A stretch of DNA of 53,117 nucleotides from Gammaproteobacteria bacterium (lineage in GTDB: Bacteria > Pseudomonadota > Gammaproteobacteria > JAJDOJ01): assembly GCA_026984215.1 (NCBI GenBank), contig JALSSO010000074.1:1-53117 (forward strand), read 5' to 3'. The position numbers and the translations under genes were made by a program. Shown piece by piece: positions 9,182 to 17,065 of the stretch. The notes under the pieces are model-generated. The model made no database searches and was not told the origin of the DNA. It saw only the letters and a list, made by a program, of their open reading frames with translations. How positions within the stretch are numbered: the first letter of the stretch is position 1; each line of letters opens with the position of its first letter.

Positions 9182-9649
9182 TCATGTGCCCTGGCAGTTG
9201 GCGGGCAGGTACTTCGCTTCCACTCCGGAGCCCTTCAGGCAGCTCCAGTCTACGTTGGTGGTGGACGTGATGGGCGACAGTACCACGATCACCGCCCCGT
9301 CGGCGATGTTGCAGGCGGCGCCGAGGCCCTGCGCGGTGGCCACGAGCCGGTCCTGGGTGTCGTCCCATTTGACCGACTGGACGTATTTGCTGTCCATGTC
9401 GCTGATCCACCACTGCGAGGAAGAGGGCAGCGATTGCTGGGAAAGATAGTATTCCGAGACCGCGGTCTTTGCGGGCGCCAGCGCATTGATGGCCTCGGAG
9501 ATCTTGGCGCGGCAGGTGTAGTCCTGATAGGCGGGGATGGCGATGGCGGCCAGGATGCCGATGATGGCCACCACGATCATCAGTTCGATGAGCGTGAAGC
9601 CGGAAGGGCCCGTTCCGTGAGAGACTACCTGCCGTGGCAAAGGAGACAT
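9182..9649 (-). CDS. pilA: Type IV major pilin-like protein (downstream copy)
   Basis: 155-residue type IVa prepilin. The leader is 17 residues ending in Gly, followed by the class III cleavage site [19 protein letters not shown]; mature Glu5 is present. Four cysteines are conserved with the next pilin: one in '[11 protein letters not shown]' in the N-terminal helix, one in 'AACNIADG', and the C-terminal pair in 'DWSC' and 'PANC', which would form the D-region disulfide. The ATG at 9649 follows GGGGAG. The leader is longer than in the upstream copy (17 against 10). The gene lies 123 bp after the other pilin stop, beyond an 11-bp hairpin that may limit readthrough. Confidence 0.85.
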   Translation of the reverse strand: MSPLPRQVVSHGTGPSGFTLIELMIVVAIIGILAAIAIPAYQDYTCRAKISEAINALAPAKTAVSEYYLSQQSLPSSSQWWISDMDSKYVQSVKWDDTQDRLVATAQGLGAACNIADGAVIVVLSPITSTTNVDWSCLKGSGVEAKYLPANCQGT

Positions 9650-9725
9650 GATTCGCGCACTCCCCGCAGCCGGTGGATCGCTGTTTGCTGCAATCAATGT
9701 GTGATCGTGCGGTTCCGGCCAGTCG

Positions 9726-9756
9726 GATCTGGGGGCACGAAGAGCGCCCCCAGATC
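9726..9756 (-). terminator. 11-bp hairpin between the two pilin genes
   Basis: A perfect inverted repeat, GATCTGGGGGC at 9726-9736 and GCCCCCAGATC at 9746-9756, with a 9-base loop. It starts 17 bp after the stop of the upstream pilin gene on the minus strand. No T tract follows, so it could be a partial terminator or an mRNA 3'-end stabiliser that keeps the first pilin mRNA more abundant than the downstream genes. Confidence 0.6.
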
Positions 9757-9772
9757 CCGCCATACTGTCGGA

Positions 9773-10210
<438 letters not shown>

Positions 10211-10252
10211 GGGATGGTTCTCCTTTCGTGCCATGAAAAGGTTCGATGTGAG

Positions 10253-10277
10253 GGCGTGGGATTCTTCTCCCCACGCC
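10253..10277 (-). promoter_or_regulatory. Leader hairpin of the pilin mRNA
   Basis: GGCGTGGG (10253-10260) and CCCACGCC (10270-10277) form an 8-bp stem with a 9-base loop, placed at or just after the expected start of the sigma-54 transcript. A 5' hairpin here could stabilise the mRNA. No function is proven. Confidence 0.5.
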
Positions 10278-10289
10278 TATCGAAAGGAA

Positions 10290-10306
10290 AGCACGCTCCG
10301 TGCCAG
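10290..10306 (-). promoter_or_regulatory. Sigma-54 (RpoN) promoter of pilin operon
   Basis: On the minus strand the site reads CTGGCACGGAGCGTGCT. It matches the sigma-54 consensus YTGGCACGRNNNTTGCW at all defined positions but one (G for T), with GG (10304-10303) and GC (10292-10291) separated by exactly 10 bases. The start point is expected near 10279, about 70 bases before the pilin ATG. The adjacent PilR homologue with a GAFTGA motif is the natural activator. Confidence 0.85.
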
Positions 10307-10470
10307 CCCGGCCCGCCCCGGATCGCGAAGATGAACGGCCCCATCGCGGCGATGGAAGGTGGTGTGCGTCCTGCGTGTCGCCCAGCGGGCCACGCAGGCT
10401 TGTCGGAATCGGACGAGTTGTGTCGCTTTGTGACGTGCCGCGACGCGCGGTGATATCTCCCGCCGGCGTG

Positions 10471-11193
10471 TCAACGGGCGGGCCACAGGCGCCAGAGGAT
10501 GAGCAGGATGCCGGCGAACTGGCTCACCCAGAACAGGAAGCTCCAGCGCAGCCACGCCGCGTGGCCGCGCTCGATCTCCCGCGTGAGTCGAAGCTCGACT
10601 TCGCGGACTTCCCTGCGGACCTGCTCGATTTCCTTGGTGAGCTTGAGCTCGGTTTCCTTGATTTCGGCGCGGACCTGCTCGATTTCCTTGGTGAGCTTGA
10701 GTTCGGTTTCCTTGATTTCGGCGCGGACCTGCTCGATTTCCTTGGTGAGCTTGAGTTCGGTTTCCTTGATTTCGGCGCGGACCTGCTCGATTTCCTTGGT
10801 GAGGTCGGCGCGGACCTGCTCGATTTCCTTGGAGAGATCGGCGCGGACCTGCTCGATTTCCTTGGAGAGATCGGCCCGGACCTGCTCGATTTCCGTGGTG
10901 AGATCGGCGCGGACCTGTTCGATTTCCTTGGTGAGGTCGGCGCGGACCTGTTCGATTTCCTTGGTGAGGTCGGCGCGGACCTGCTCGATTTCCTTGGTGA
11001 GGTCGGCGCGGACCTGCTCGATTTCCTTGGTGAGGCGCAGCTCGGTCTCGGAGAGCTCGCGCCGGGTGGCGGTCTCGGCCAGGTTGGGGTAACGCTCGGC
11101 CAGGGCCTCGAAGGCCTCGGCGATGATGCGCGCCCGGGTTTTGTCGTCGGCGGCGCTGGCCAGCTTTTCGTAGAGCTCGATGACAGAGGACAT
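10471..11193 (-). CDS. Membrane-anchored hendecad-repeat coiled-coil protein
   Basis: 240-residue protein of unknown function. Residues 1-53 are helical ('VIELYEKLASAADDKTRARIIAEAFEAL'). Residues 54-141 are eight back-to-back 11-residue units (LTKEIEQVRAD and close variants). Residues 142-202 alternate 7-residue units (IKETELK) with the 11-residue unit, and the C-terminus (about 216-236) is one membrane segment. A long parallel coiled coil anchored in the membrane by its tail is expected, similar in plan to DUF1640/CCDC90-type proteins. ATG 11193 is chosen over TTG 11205; ribosome site weak. It lies 62 bp after pilR and before the pilin promoter, so it may be cotranscribed with pilR. Confidence 0.65.
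   Translation of the reverse strand: MSSVIELYEKLASAADDKTRARIIAEAFEALAERYPNLAETATRRELSETELRLTKEIEQVRADLTKEIEQVRADLTKEIEQVRADLTKEIEQVRADLTTEIEQVRADLSKEIEQVRADLSKEIEQVRADLTKEIEQVRAEIKETELKLTKEIEQVRAEIKETELKLTKEIEQVRAEIKETELKLTKEIEQVRREVREVELRLTREIERGHAAWLRWSFLFWVSQFAGILLILWRLWPAR
10555..11034 (-). repeat. Tandem 33-bp / 54-bp coding repeats
   Basis: In-frame tandem repeats encoding the 11-residue unit (33 bp, eight copies in series) and then the 18-residue compound unit (7+11 residues, 54 bp, three copies plus a degenerate one). Several copies are almost identical at DNA level, which points to recent copy-number change by recombination or slippage. Confidence 0.85.
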
Positions 11194-11255
11194 GGGGGGA
11201 TGCAATACGGTCCACGGTCCGGCGGGACGTCAGTCTATCATACGCGCCGAGCCGA

Positions 11256-12629
11256 TCAGTCGATGCCCAGTTTCCGCAGGCGGTAGCGGAGTTGGCGAGG
11301 GGTCAGGCCGAGCTTCTCCGCGGCGCGCGTGCGGTTCCAGCGGGTCTCCTCCAGGGCTTGCAGGATGAGGGCTCGCTGCTGTTCGGCGAGGTGACCCTCG
11401 AGTGCCACCGTGCGGGGCGGGTGTGTCGCCGGGGCGGCGCGCTCGGCCGGCGGCGCGTCCTCGCCGTCCTGCGCCGGCAGGGAGAGGTCGGCGGCGTGGA
11501 TGACGGGCCCGTCGCACAGGGTGGCGGCGCGTTCCAGGAGATTCTCGAGCTCGCGCACGTTGCCCGGGAAGGGGTGGCGTCGCAGACGTTCGGCGGCCTC
11601 CTCGGACAAGGTCTTGACCGGCTCGCCCCATTGGGCGGCCAGGCGTTGGAGGATGTGGTCCGCCAGCAGGGACAGGTCTTCGGTCCGCTCGCGCAGGGGC
11701 GGCACATGCAGTTCGATGACGTGGATGCGGAAGTAGAGGTCGTGTCGGAACCGGCCCGCATCGACTTCCTCCTGGAGACGCTTGTGGGTGGCGGTCAGGA
11801 TGCGCACGTCCACGGGCGTCTCTTCGTAGGCGCCAACGGGTTTCACCGCGCGCTCCTGGATGGCGCGCAACAGCTTCACCTGCATGTCCAGCGGTAGCTC
11901 GGCGATCTCGTCCAGGAACAGGGTGCCGCCATGGGCGGCCCGGAACAGCCCGGGTTTGTCGGCCGTCGCTCCGGTGAACGCGCCCTTCACGTGCCCGAAG
12001 AATTCGCTCTCCATCAGTTCGCCCGGGATGGCCCCGCAGTTGACCGCCACGAAGGGTCCTTGGGCGCGCGGGCCCATGGCATGGACATGCCGGGCCACGA
12101 GCTCCTTGCCGGTGCCCGACTCGCCATGGATGTGGACCGGCGCTTGGCTGCGGGCCACCTTGCGGATCATGTCCTTGAGCCGGCGCATGGCCGGTGAGTC
12201 GCCCAGCAAGGGAGGAACGTCCCCCGGGCGTGCCTGGGTGTCGGGGGCCGCGGGCAGGCCCCCTGAGCGCAGGGCGTTGCGCACCAGCTCGCGTAGGTTG
12301 TCGAGCTCCACGGGCTTGGATACGAAATCGAAGGCGCCGGCCTTGAGGGCCTCGATGGCGGTTTCCATGCTGCCGTAGGCGGTGATCACGGCCACCGGCA
12401 GGCCGGGACGCTCACGCTGGATCTCCCGCACCAGCTCCAGGCCGGTCCCGTCCGGCAGACGCAGATCGGTCAGACAAAGGTCGAAAGGGCGGCCTGCGAG
12501 CCGGGTTCGGGCCTCGCCCAGATCCGCGGCGCTCTCGGTCTCCAGTCCCATGCGTCCCAGGGTGATCTCCAGCAGCTCGCGCAGGTCGGGCTCGTCGTCG
12601 ACGATCAGAATGCGTTTCGAGGGTGCCAT
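11256..12629 (-). CDS. pilR: PilR-like sigma-54 response regulator
   Basis: 457-residue NtrC-family regulator. Receiver domain 5-115 with D11/D12, phosphoacceptor D55 and K105; AAA+ domain with Walker A GESGTGKE (169-176), the sigma-54 contact loop GAFTGA (216-221) and Walker B TLFLDE (236-241); Fis-type helix-turn-helix at the C-terminus ('[24 protein letters not shown]'). The ATG at 12629 starts '[16 protein letters not shown]'. Gene order and the RpoN promoter before the pilin gene support PilR over other NtrC members. The sensor gene pilS, often next to pilR, is absent: upstream is a divergent hemerythrin gene. An inverted repeat GCGCGT/ACGCGC (12661-12678) lies in the likely leader, and TACAAT-like sequence just upstream could be a -10. 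Confidence 0.85.
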   Translation of the reverse strand: MAPSKRILIVDDEPDLRELLEITLGRMGLETESAADLGEARTRLAGRPFDLCLTDLRLPDGTGLELVREIQRERPGLPVAVITAYGSMETAIEALKAGAFDFVSKPVELDNLRELVRNALRSGGLPAAPDTQARPGDVPPLLGDSPAMRRLKDMIRKVARSQAPVHIHGESGTGKELVARHVHAMGPRAQGPFVAVNCGAIPGELMESEFFGHVKGAFTGATADKPGLFRAAHGGTLFLDEIAELPLDMQVKLLRAIQERAVKPVGAYEETPVDVRILTATHKRLQEEVDAGRFRHDLYFRIHVIELHVPPLRERTEDLSLLADHILQRLAAQWGEPVKTLSEEAAERLRRHPFPGNVRELENLLERAATLCDGPVIHAADLSLPAQDGEDAPPAERAAPATHPPRTVALEGHLAEQQRALILQALEETRWNRTRAAEKLGLTPRQLRYRLRKLGID

Positions 12630-12789
12630 GGATGCATCGCGGGTCCGGTGATGGGCCAGGGCGCGTAGCGCCACGCGCTATTGTATATTGCGCACGCGCG
12701 CCTGCTCGGCTGGCACGTCGGCCGATTTGCGCGTTCGGGCCTTCATTGGCTAGGCTTCGCGAATGGTTTGGCCCGGAGATTCGAGCCCG

Positions 12790-13212
12790 ATGGACACCCC
12801 TCGGTTTCCCTCCGTCGCGTTCGAGGAGATGAACGCGCTCCATGCCCGAGAGGCCGAGCGCCTGGGCCGGGTCCGGGCGTTGGTGGACGAGGCCAGGTCC
12901 GGGCAGGAGCGCCACCGCGCCATCGGGGATGCCTTGGCGGTCTGGCTCGCCGAAGTGCGCGCGCACTTCGCGGCCGAGGAGGGCTGGATGCGGGAGGCGG
13001 ATTTCGGCCCCTATGAGCTGCACCGCTCGGAGCATGCCAAGGCCCTGCGCGAACTCGACGCCCTGGTGCGCAATTGGCACCATGCGCCGGACCTGGAGCG
13101 TCTGGCGGTGTTCGTGGAGTTCGAGTGGCCCCTGTGGCAGGAACAGCACATCATCAGTTTCGATGCCACGGCGGCGCAGTACCTCCGGCATCGGGGAGGC
13201 GGTGACCCGTGA
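12790..13212 (+). CDS. Bacteriohemerythrin
   Basis: 140-residue single-domain hemerythrin with the full diiron ligand set by position: H18, H59 and E63 (HxxxE), H78 and H82 (HxxxH), H120 and D125 (HxxxxD). Such proteins bind O2 (or NO or iron) reversibly in the cytoplasm. ATG 12790 follows GGAG by 11 bases; ATG 12763 is a possible longer start without support. The stop overlaps the GTG start of the MbfA-like gene (GTGA), so the two are coupled. A second hemerythrin follows that gene, which suggests an O2/iron handling operon. Confidence 0.85.
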   Translation: MDTPRFPSVAFEEMNALHAREAERLGRVRALVDEARSGQERHRAIGDALAVWLAEVRAHFAAEEGWMREADFGPYELHRSEHAKALRELDALVRNWHHAPDLERLAVFVEFEWPLWQEQHIISFDATAAQYLRHRGGGDP

Positions 13213-14306
13213 GCGGCGCCGGGGAGGATCCGCTCACCCTGGCCCAGGCCTTCTATCGCGACGAGACCAACGACCAACTCACCTATCTCACGCTGGCCCG
13301 GGGCGCGCGGAACCCCGCCATCCGTGAAACCCTGGAACGGATCGCCGCCATGGAGGCGGGTCATGCACGGTTCTGGGCGCATGTGATCGAGATGCGAGGT
13401 GGGCGGGTGCCGCAGCCGCGCGTCCGCCGCCTGCGGCTGGTCTGGCTGCGGCTGTTGCAGCGCTTGTTCAGCCCGGTGATTCTGGTGTCCCTGCTGGAAC
13501 TGGGCGAGGCGGGCGCGCAGCAGGCCTATTTCCGGTTGTGGCGGGAGGGCCGGCTGGAGCCGGAGGAACGCCAGCGGCTGCGGGCGATCATCGAGGACGA
13601 GCTGGAGCACGAACTCACCTTCCGCCGCGAGGCCGAGAAGCTGGGGCTGGCCAACGTGCGGGACTTCATTCTCGGCATGAACGACGGCCTGGTGGAGATA
13701 CTCGGCGCGGTGACCGGGCTGTCGGCCGCCTATGCCGGAAATCCGCGGGTGGTCGCGGTCAGCGGACTGGTGGTGGGCGTGGCCGGGGCCCTGTCCATGG
13801 GGATCGGGGCCTTCGTCTCGGTGCGTTCCCAAAGGCAGGTCGACGAGGGGCGGCGTGAGCACCTGGATCTTTTGTTCGAGGTCGCCCCAGCGCGGGCTGC
13901 GGAAGAGCTGCGCCAGCGCCTGCGGGAGTCGGGCATACCTGGGCCCGTGGTGGAGGAGGTGGCCGACCGCCTGGCTGACAATCCGCAGGCCCTGCGCCGG
14001 TTGCTCGCACCGGCGGGTGGAGAGAACGAATTGCGCTCGGCATTGTTCACGGGCGGGGCCTATCTGTTCGGCGTGGTGTTCCCGGTGACCCCTTACGTTC
14101 TGGCCGAAGATTCCCGTGCGGCGCTGCTCGGATCGGTGGCCCTGGCCGGGGTGGCCTTGGCCGTGGTCGGCGGCGGGATCGCCCTGGTCTCCGGCATCCG
14201 CCTGCGGACCAAGATCGCCGAGATGCTGCTGGCGGGGTTCTCGGCCGCGGGTCTGGCCTATGCATTCGGCCGCCTGATGCAGGCCGGGTTCGGCATCGAG
14301 GTCTGA
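13209..14306 (+). CDS. mbfA: MbfA-type membrane ferritin / VIT1-family iron transporter
   Basis: 365-residue fusion. Residues 8-150 form a ferritin/rubrerythrin-like domain with carboxylate-His iron sites (E18; 'MEAGH' near 48-52; 'DELEHE' near 130) and residues 155-360 form a VIT1/CCC1 membrane domain ('NDGLVEILGAVTGLSAAYAG', 'GALSMGIGAFVSVRSQ', then three to four more membrane segments). MbfA proteins of alpha-proteobacteria with this plan export iron and protect against iron and peroxide stress. The GTG start at 13209 overlaps the hemerythrin stop. Being set between two hemerythrins points to a link between oxygen and iron export. Confidence 0.85.
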   Translation: MSGAGEDPLTLAQAFYRDETNDQLTYLTLARGARNPAIRETLERIAAMEAGHARFWAHVIEMRGGRVPQPRVRRLRLVWLRLLQRLFSPVILVSLLELGEAGAQQAYFRLWREGRLEPEERQRLRAIIEDELEHELTFRREAEKLGLANVRDFILGMNDGLVEILGAVTGLSAAYAGNPRVVAVSGLVVGVAGALSMGIGAFVSVRSQRQVDEGRREHLDLLFEVAPARAAEELRQRLRESGIPGPVVEEVADRLADNPQALRRLLAPAGGENELRSALFTGGAYLFGVVFPVTPYVLAEDSRAALLGSVALAGVALAVVGGGIALVSGIRLRTKIAEMLLAGFSAAGLAYAFGRLMQAGFGIEV

Positions 14307-14399
14307 CCCAACCCGCGGGATAACGTGAGTCAAGGATTTCCGGGACCGATTGGGGCAGATTCCCTCCCTTCGTGAAGTGCAAGTCAGGGGGAGAAGACC

Positions 14400-14840
14400 G
14401 TGATACCCATGCCGACCCGACCGGTGGACCCGGACAGCGTGCCCGAGCTGCCCGTGGCCCGCATGAACACCACACACCGCGAGGAAGTGGAGCTGGTCAA
14501 CCGCATCGCCGAATGCCTGGAAGAGGGCGGCGCGCCCTGTGCGGCGCTGGATGCCCTGCTCGGCGAATGGGAGGCCCATACCGAGGCCCATTTCGAGCGC
14601 GAGAACCGCTGGATGCGGGACTATCGCTTCCCCGCCTATCCGGTCCACGCGGGCGAACACGCGCGCGTGTTGGAACACCTGCGCGGATTGTGTGCGGGCT
14701 GGCGCGAAACCGGGCGCACGGATGAGCTCAGGCGTTTCGTGCGGGAGGAATGGCCGCGGTGGTTCGAGCAACACCTGGCCAGCATGGACGCGGTCACCGC
14801 CCAGTACCTCGCACGGGTGGCGGGGCCGGATCTGGAGTAG
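14400..14840 (+). CDS. Bacteriohemerythrin (second copy)
   Basis: 146-residue hemerythrin with the complete ligand set: H26, H64 and E68, H83 and H87, H125 and D130. It is clearly related to the copy at 12790 ('WMRDYRFPAYPVHAGEHARVL' against 'WMREADFGPYELHRSEHAKAL'). GTG 14400 is preferred because GGGGGAG lies 6 bases before it; ATG 14409 would be 15 bases away. It begins 93 bp after the MbfA stop, probably in the same operon. Confidence 0.83.
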   Translation: MIPMPTRPVDPDSVPELPVARMNTTHREEVELVNRIAECLEEGGAPCAALDALLGEWEAHTEAHFERENRWMRDYRFPAYPVHAGEHARVLEHLRGLCAGWRETGRTDELRRFVREEWPRWFEQHLASMDAVTAQYLARVAGPDLE

Positions 14841-14923
14841 GCTAGCGCAACCGTTGTATATCGGAAACCCGGCGTACGGGCGCGGTCGATGCAAGACGTG
14901 GGACGGTGGACGGGGCGCCTAAC

Positions 14924-15982
14924 ATGGAAACGCCGAGGAGTGCCGGACGGCCACGGGTGCTGTTCGTGCCCGTGTCGGGGCCCGAAGGCATCGGGGAGTT
15001 CGTGCGCTGCCGGATGATCGCCCGGGCGCTGCTCGCCGCGCAGCCCGGGGTGGATGTGCGCTTCGTCGTCGCGCGCGACGCGCCGTACCGGGACACGGTC
15101 CCTTTCCGCTGTTTCCACACCGAGGGCTCCCCAACCCGGCATCCGGGCGAGGTGGACCGCATCCTGCGGGATTTCCGGCCCTGGGTGGTGGTGTTCGACG
15201 GGGCTGGACGCACGCGCAACTTCGTGACGGCGCGGCGCCTGGGAGCGCGATCGGTCTGGATCAGCACCTATCGGCGGCGGCGGCGCAAGGGCCTGCGCTG
15301 GCGGCGCCTGCGTGCCCTGGATGCGCACTGGATCGTGCAACCGGAATTCGTCGACGGCGGGCTGCGTCCGTGGGAACGATGGAAGTGCCGCCTGGCGCGG
15401 CGGCCCGAGCCGGTGTTTCTCGGCCCGGTGCTTCCCGAGCCCAGGCGGCCAGAGGGGCTTGGGATCCCCGCGGCGGGTTTCTGGCTGGCGTCGGCGGGCG
15501 GCGGCGGCCTCAGACGGCGTGGCGTGAACGTGTCGTCCTGGTTCGCCGGGCTGGCCGAGGCGGTCACGCGGCGCACCGGTCTGGCCGGGATCGTGGTCAT
15601 GGGCCCGAACTTCACCGGCGAGCCGCCCGGCAGCACCGTCAACCGTATCGTGCCGGCCGTTTCTCCGGAAGCGATGGTCTGGCTGCGCGCGCACGCGCGG
15701 TTCGCGCTGATCGGCGGGGGATCGTCGAGCCTGCTGCAGACGGCTGCGCTGGGCACGCCGAGTGTGGCGGTGGCGCTCAACCGGGACCAGCACCGGCGGA
15801 TCGCCCGGTTCGCCCGGGCGGGGTTGACGGTGGCGGGTGGTCCGAGTGACGCCGCGCTGGTGGGGCAGTGCGCCGAACTGCCCGAACGGCTCCCGCGCGC
15901 GGCGCTGCGCCGCCGCGCGTCGCGCCTGCTGGATCGGGGGGGGCTCGACGGGATCGTGGATGCGTTACGCCGGCTGCTTTGA
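14924..15982 (+). CDS. Putative GT-B glycosyltransferase
   Basis: 352-residue cytoplasmic protein with a GT-B-like layout. The N-terminal half has 'RVLFVPVSGPEGIGEFVRCRMIARALL' and the C-terminal half has a MurG/GT28-like donor-binding pattern, 'FALIGGGSSSLLQTAALGTPSVAVALNRDQ'. Many basic residues (RRRRRKGLRWRRLR near 110-125) suggest membrane contact. ATG 14924 follows GGGG. The 3' end overlaps the convergent heptosyltransferase gene by 18 bp. An LPS or surface-glycan role is suggested only by its neighbours; the sugar and acceptor are unknown. Confidence 0.6.
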   Translation: METPRSAGRPRVLFVPVSGPEGIGEFVRCRMIARALLAAQPGVDVRFVVARDAPYRDTVPFRCFHTEGSPTRHPGEVDRILRDFRPWVVVFDGAGRTRNFVTARRLGARSVWISTYRRRRRKGLRWRRLRALDAHWIVQPEFVDGGLRPWERWKCRLARRPEPVFLGPVLPEPRRPEGLGIPAAGFWLASAGGGGLRRRGVNVSSWFAGLAEAVTRRTGLAGIVVMGPNFTGEPPGSTVNRIVPAVSPEAMVWLRAHARFALIGGGSSSLLQTAALGTPSVAVALNRDQHRRIARFARAGLTVAGGPSDAALVGQCAELPERLPRAALRRRASRLLDRGGLDGIVDALRRLL

Positions 15983-17044
15983 GGACCCCGCACCGGGGGA
16001 GTATGGGGTGCCGTTCGACATCAGCCGGTCCAGCACCGCGGTCACCTCGCCCACGGTGATCCGGGCCATGGCATGCGGCGCGCGCACGCGCCGGCCCCAA
16101 GGCGCCTCTTCCACGGACAGGCCGTATTCGGCCCGTAGGGCTTCGGGATACCGGTTCACCGTCCATTGCGCGCTCAGATAGGGTCGTGCGCGATCGGGGT
16201 TGGTGCAGGCATAGAGGCCGATGACCGGCGTACCCACCGCCGTGGCCATGTGGGCGGGCCCCGAGTCCGGCGCCACGAGCGCCGTGGCCCGCTCGAGCAG
16301 GGCCAGGACCTGCTTGAGGGTGGTGCGGCCCACCAGGTCGGTCACGGGCACGTCCGCCTGGGCGCGGATGGCGCGGGCGTATTCGCGTTCGATGGCCGAG
16401 TCTCCGCCGCTCAGGACCACCTGCATGCCGTGTCTCGTCGCGGCGTGGCGGGCCACGGCGGCATAGCGATCGGGGAGCCAGTTCCGGTAGGCGAAGCTCG
16501 AACAGGGGCTGATCACCAGGGCCGGGCCGGTCACGATCCGGGCCGCCCAGGCGCGGTCCCCCTCGGGGATCGGGATGTCCCAGCGCAGCTCCCGCCGGGT
16601 GAGCCCCAGCGCGGCGGGGAACTCGAAGAAACTCTCGAGCACGTGCTGGCGGGGGACGGCGGAGATCCGCCGGTTGGTGAACAGCCATTGCAGGTCCTTC
16701 GCGCGCGCCCGGTCGAAGCCCACCCGGATGCGCGCGCGCACCGCCGTGGAGTACAGGCTCGCGCGCAGGGACATCTGCATGTGGAACAATACGTCGAAGC
16801 GGCGCCCGGCCAGCGCCCGGCGCAAATCGCACCAGGCCCGCGGGCCGCGGCGCTTGTCCACCACCACGAATTCGACCCCCTCCAGCCCCGCCAACAGGGC
16901 CTGTTCGGCCTGTCCGACGATCCAGGTGATGCGCGTCGCGGGCCAGTGGCGTTGCAGGGTACGCACCACCGGGACCACGTGGGTGACGTCGCCCAACGCC
17001 GACAGGCGCAGGATGCAGAGCTCGCGTGGCGGGGGGGCTTGCAT
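15965..17044 (-). CDS. GT9-family heptosyltransferase-like protein (LPS core)
   Basis: 359-residue ADP-heptose:LPS heptosyltransferase family protein. It shows the family N-terminus 'ILRLSALGDVTHVVPVVRTLQ', 'VGFDRARAKDLQW', and the C-terminal 'DLVGRTTLKQVLALLERATALVAPDSGPAHMATAVGTPVIGLY' block that binds the donor. It acts at the inner face of the cytoplasmic membrane on lipid A-core. The ATG at 17044 is only 21 bp from the divergent start of the HD-CBS-HEPN gene, and the 3' end overlaps the convergent glycosyltransferase gene. The WaaC/WaaF/WaaQ subtype cannot be fixed by eye. Confidence 0.82.
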   Translation of the reverse strand: MQAPPPRELCILRLSALGDVTHVVPVVRTLQRHWPATRITWIVGQAEQALLAGLEGVEFVVVDKRRGPRAWCDLRRALAGRRFDVLFHMQMSLRASLYSTAVRARIRVGFDRARAKDLQWLFTNRRISAVPRQHVLESFFEFPAALGLTRRELRWDIPIPEGDRAWAARIVTGPALVISPCSSFAYRNWLPDRYAAVARHAATRHGMQVVLSGGDSAIEREYARAIRAQADVPVTDLVGRTTLKQVLALLERATALVAPDSGPAHMATAVGTPVIGLYACTNPDRARPYLSAQWTVNRYPEALRAEYGLSVEEAPWGRRVRAPHAMARITVGEVTAVLDRLMSNGTPYSPGAGSSKQPA

Positions 17045-17065
17045 GATCCGCGTAGAATAGCGCGC

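Noticed and set aside
10555-11034. CRISPR-like array
   Set aside because: The repeats are contiguous, in frame, and have no unique spacers of constant length.
10300-11286. 328-residue plus-strand frame with repeated 'DLLDFLGE' units
   Set aside because: It is the mirror reading of the coiled-coil repeat gene on the other strand; the repeats arise from the DNA repeat.
13011-14894. 627-residue minus-strand frame
   Set aside because: Antisense to the hemerythrins and mbfA, whose metal ligands are intact on the plus strand.
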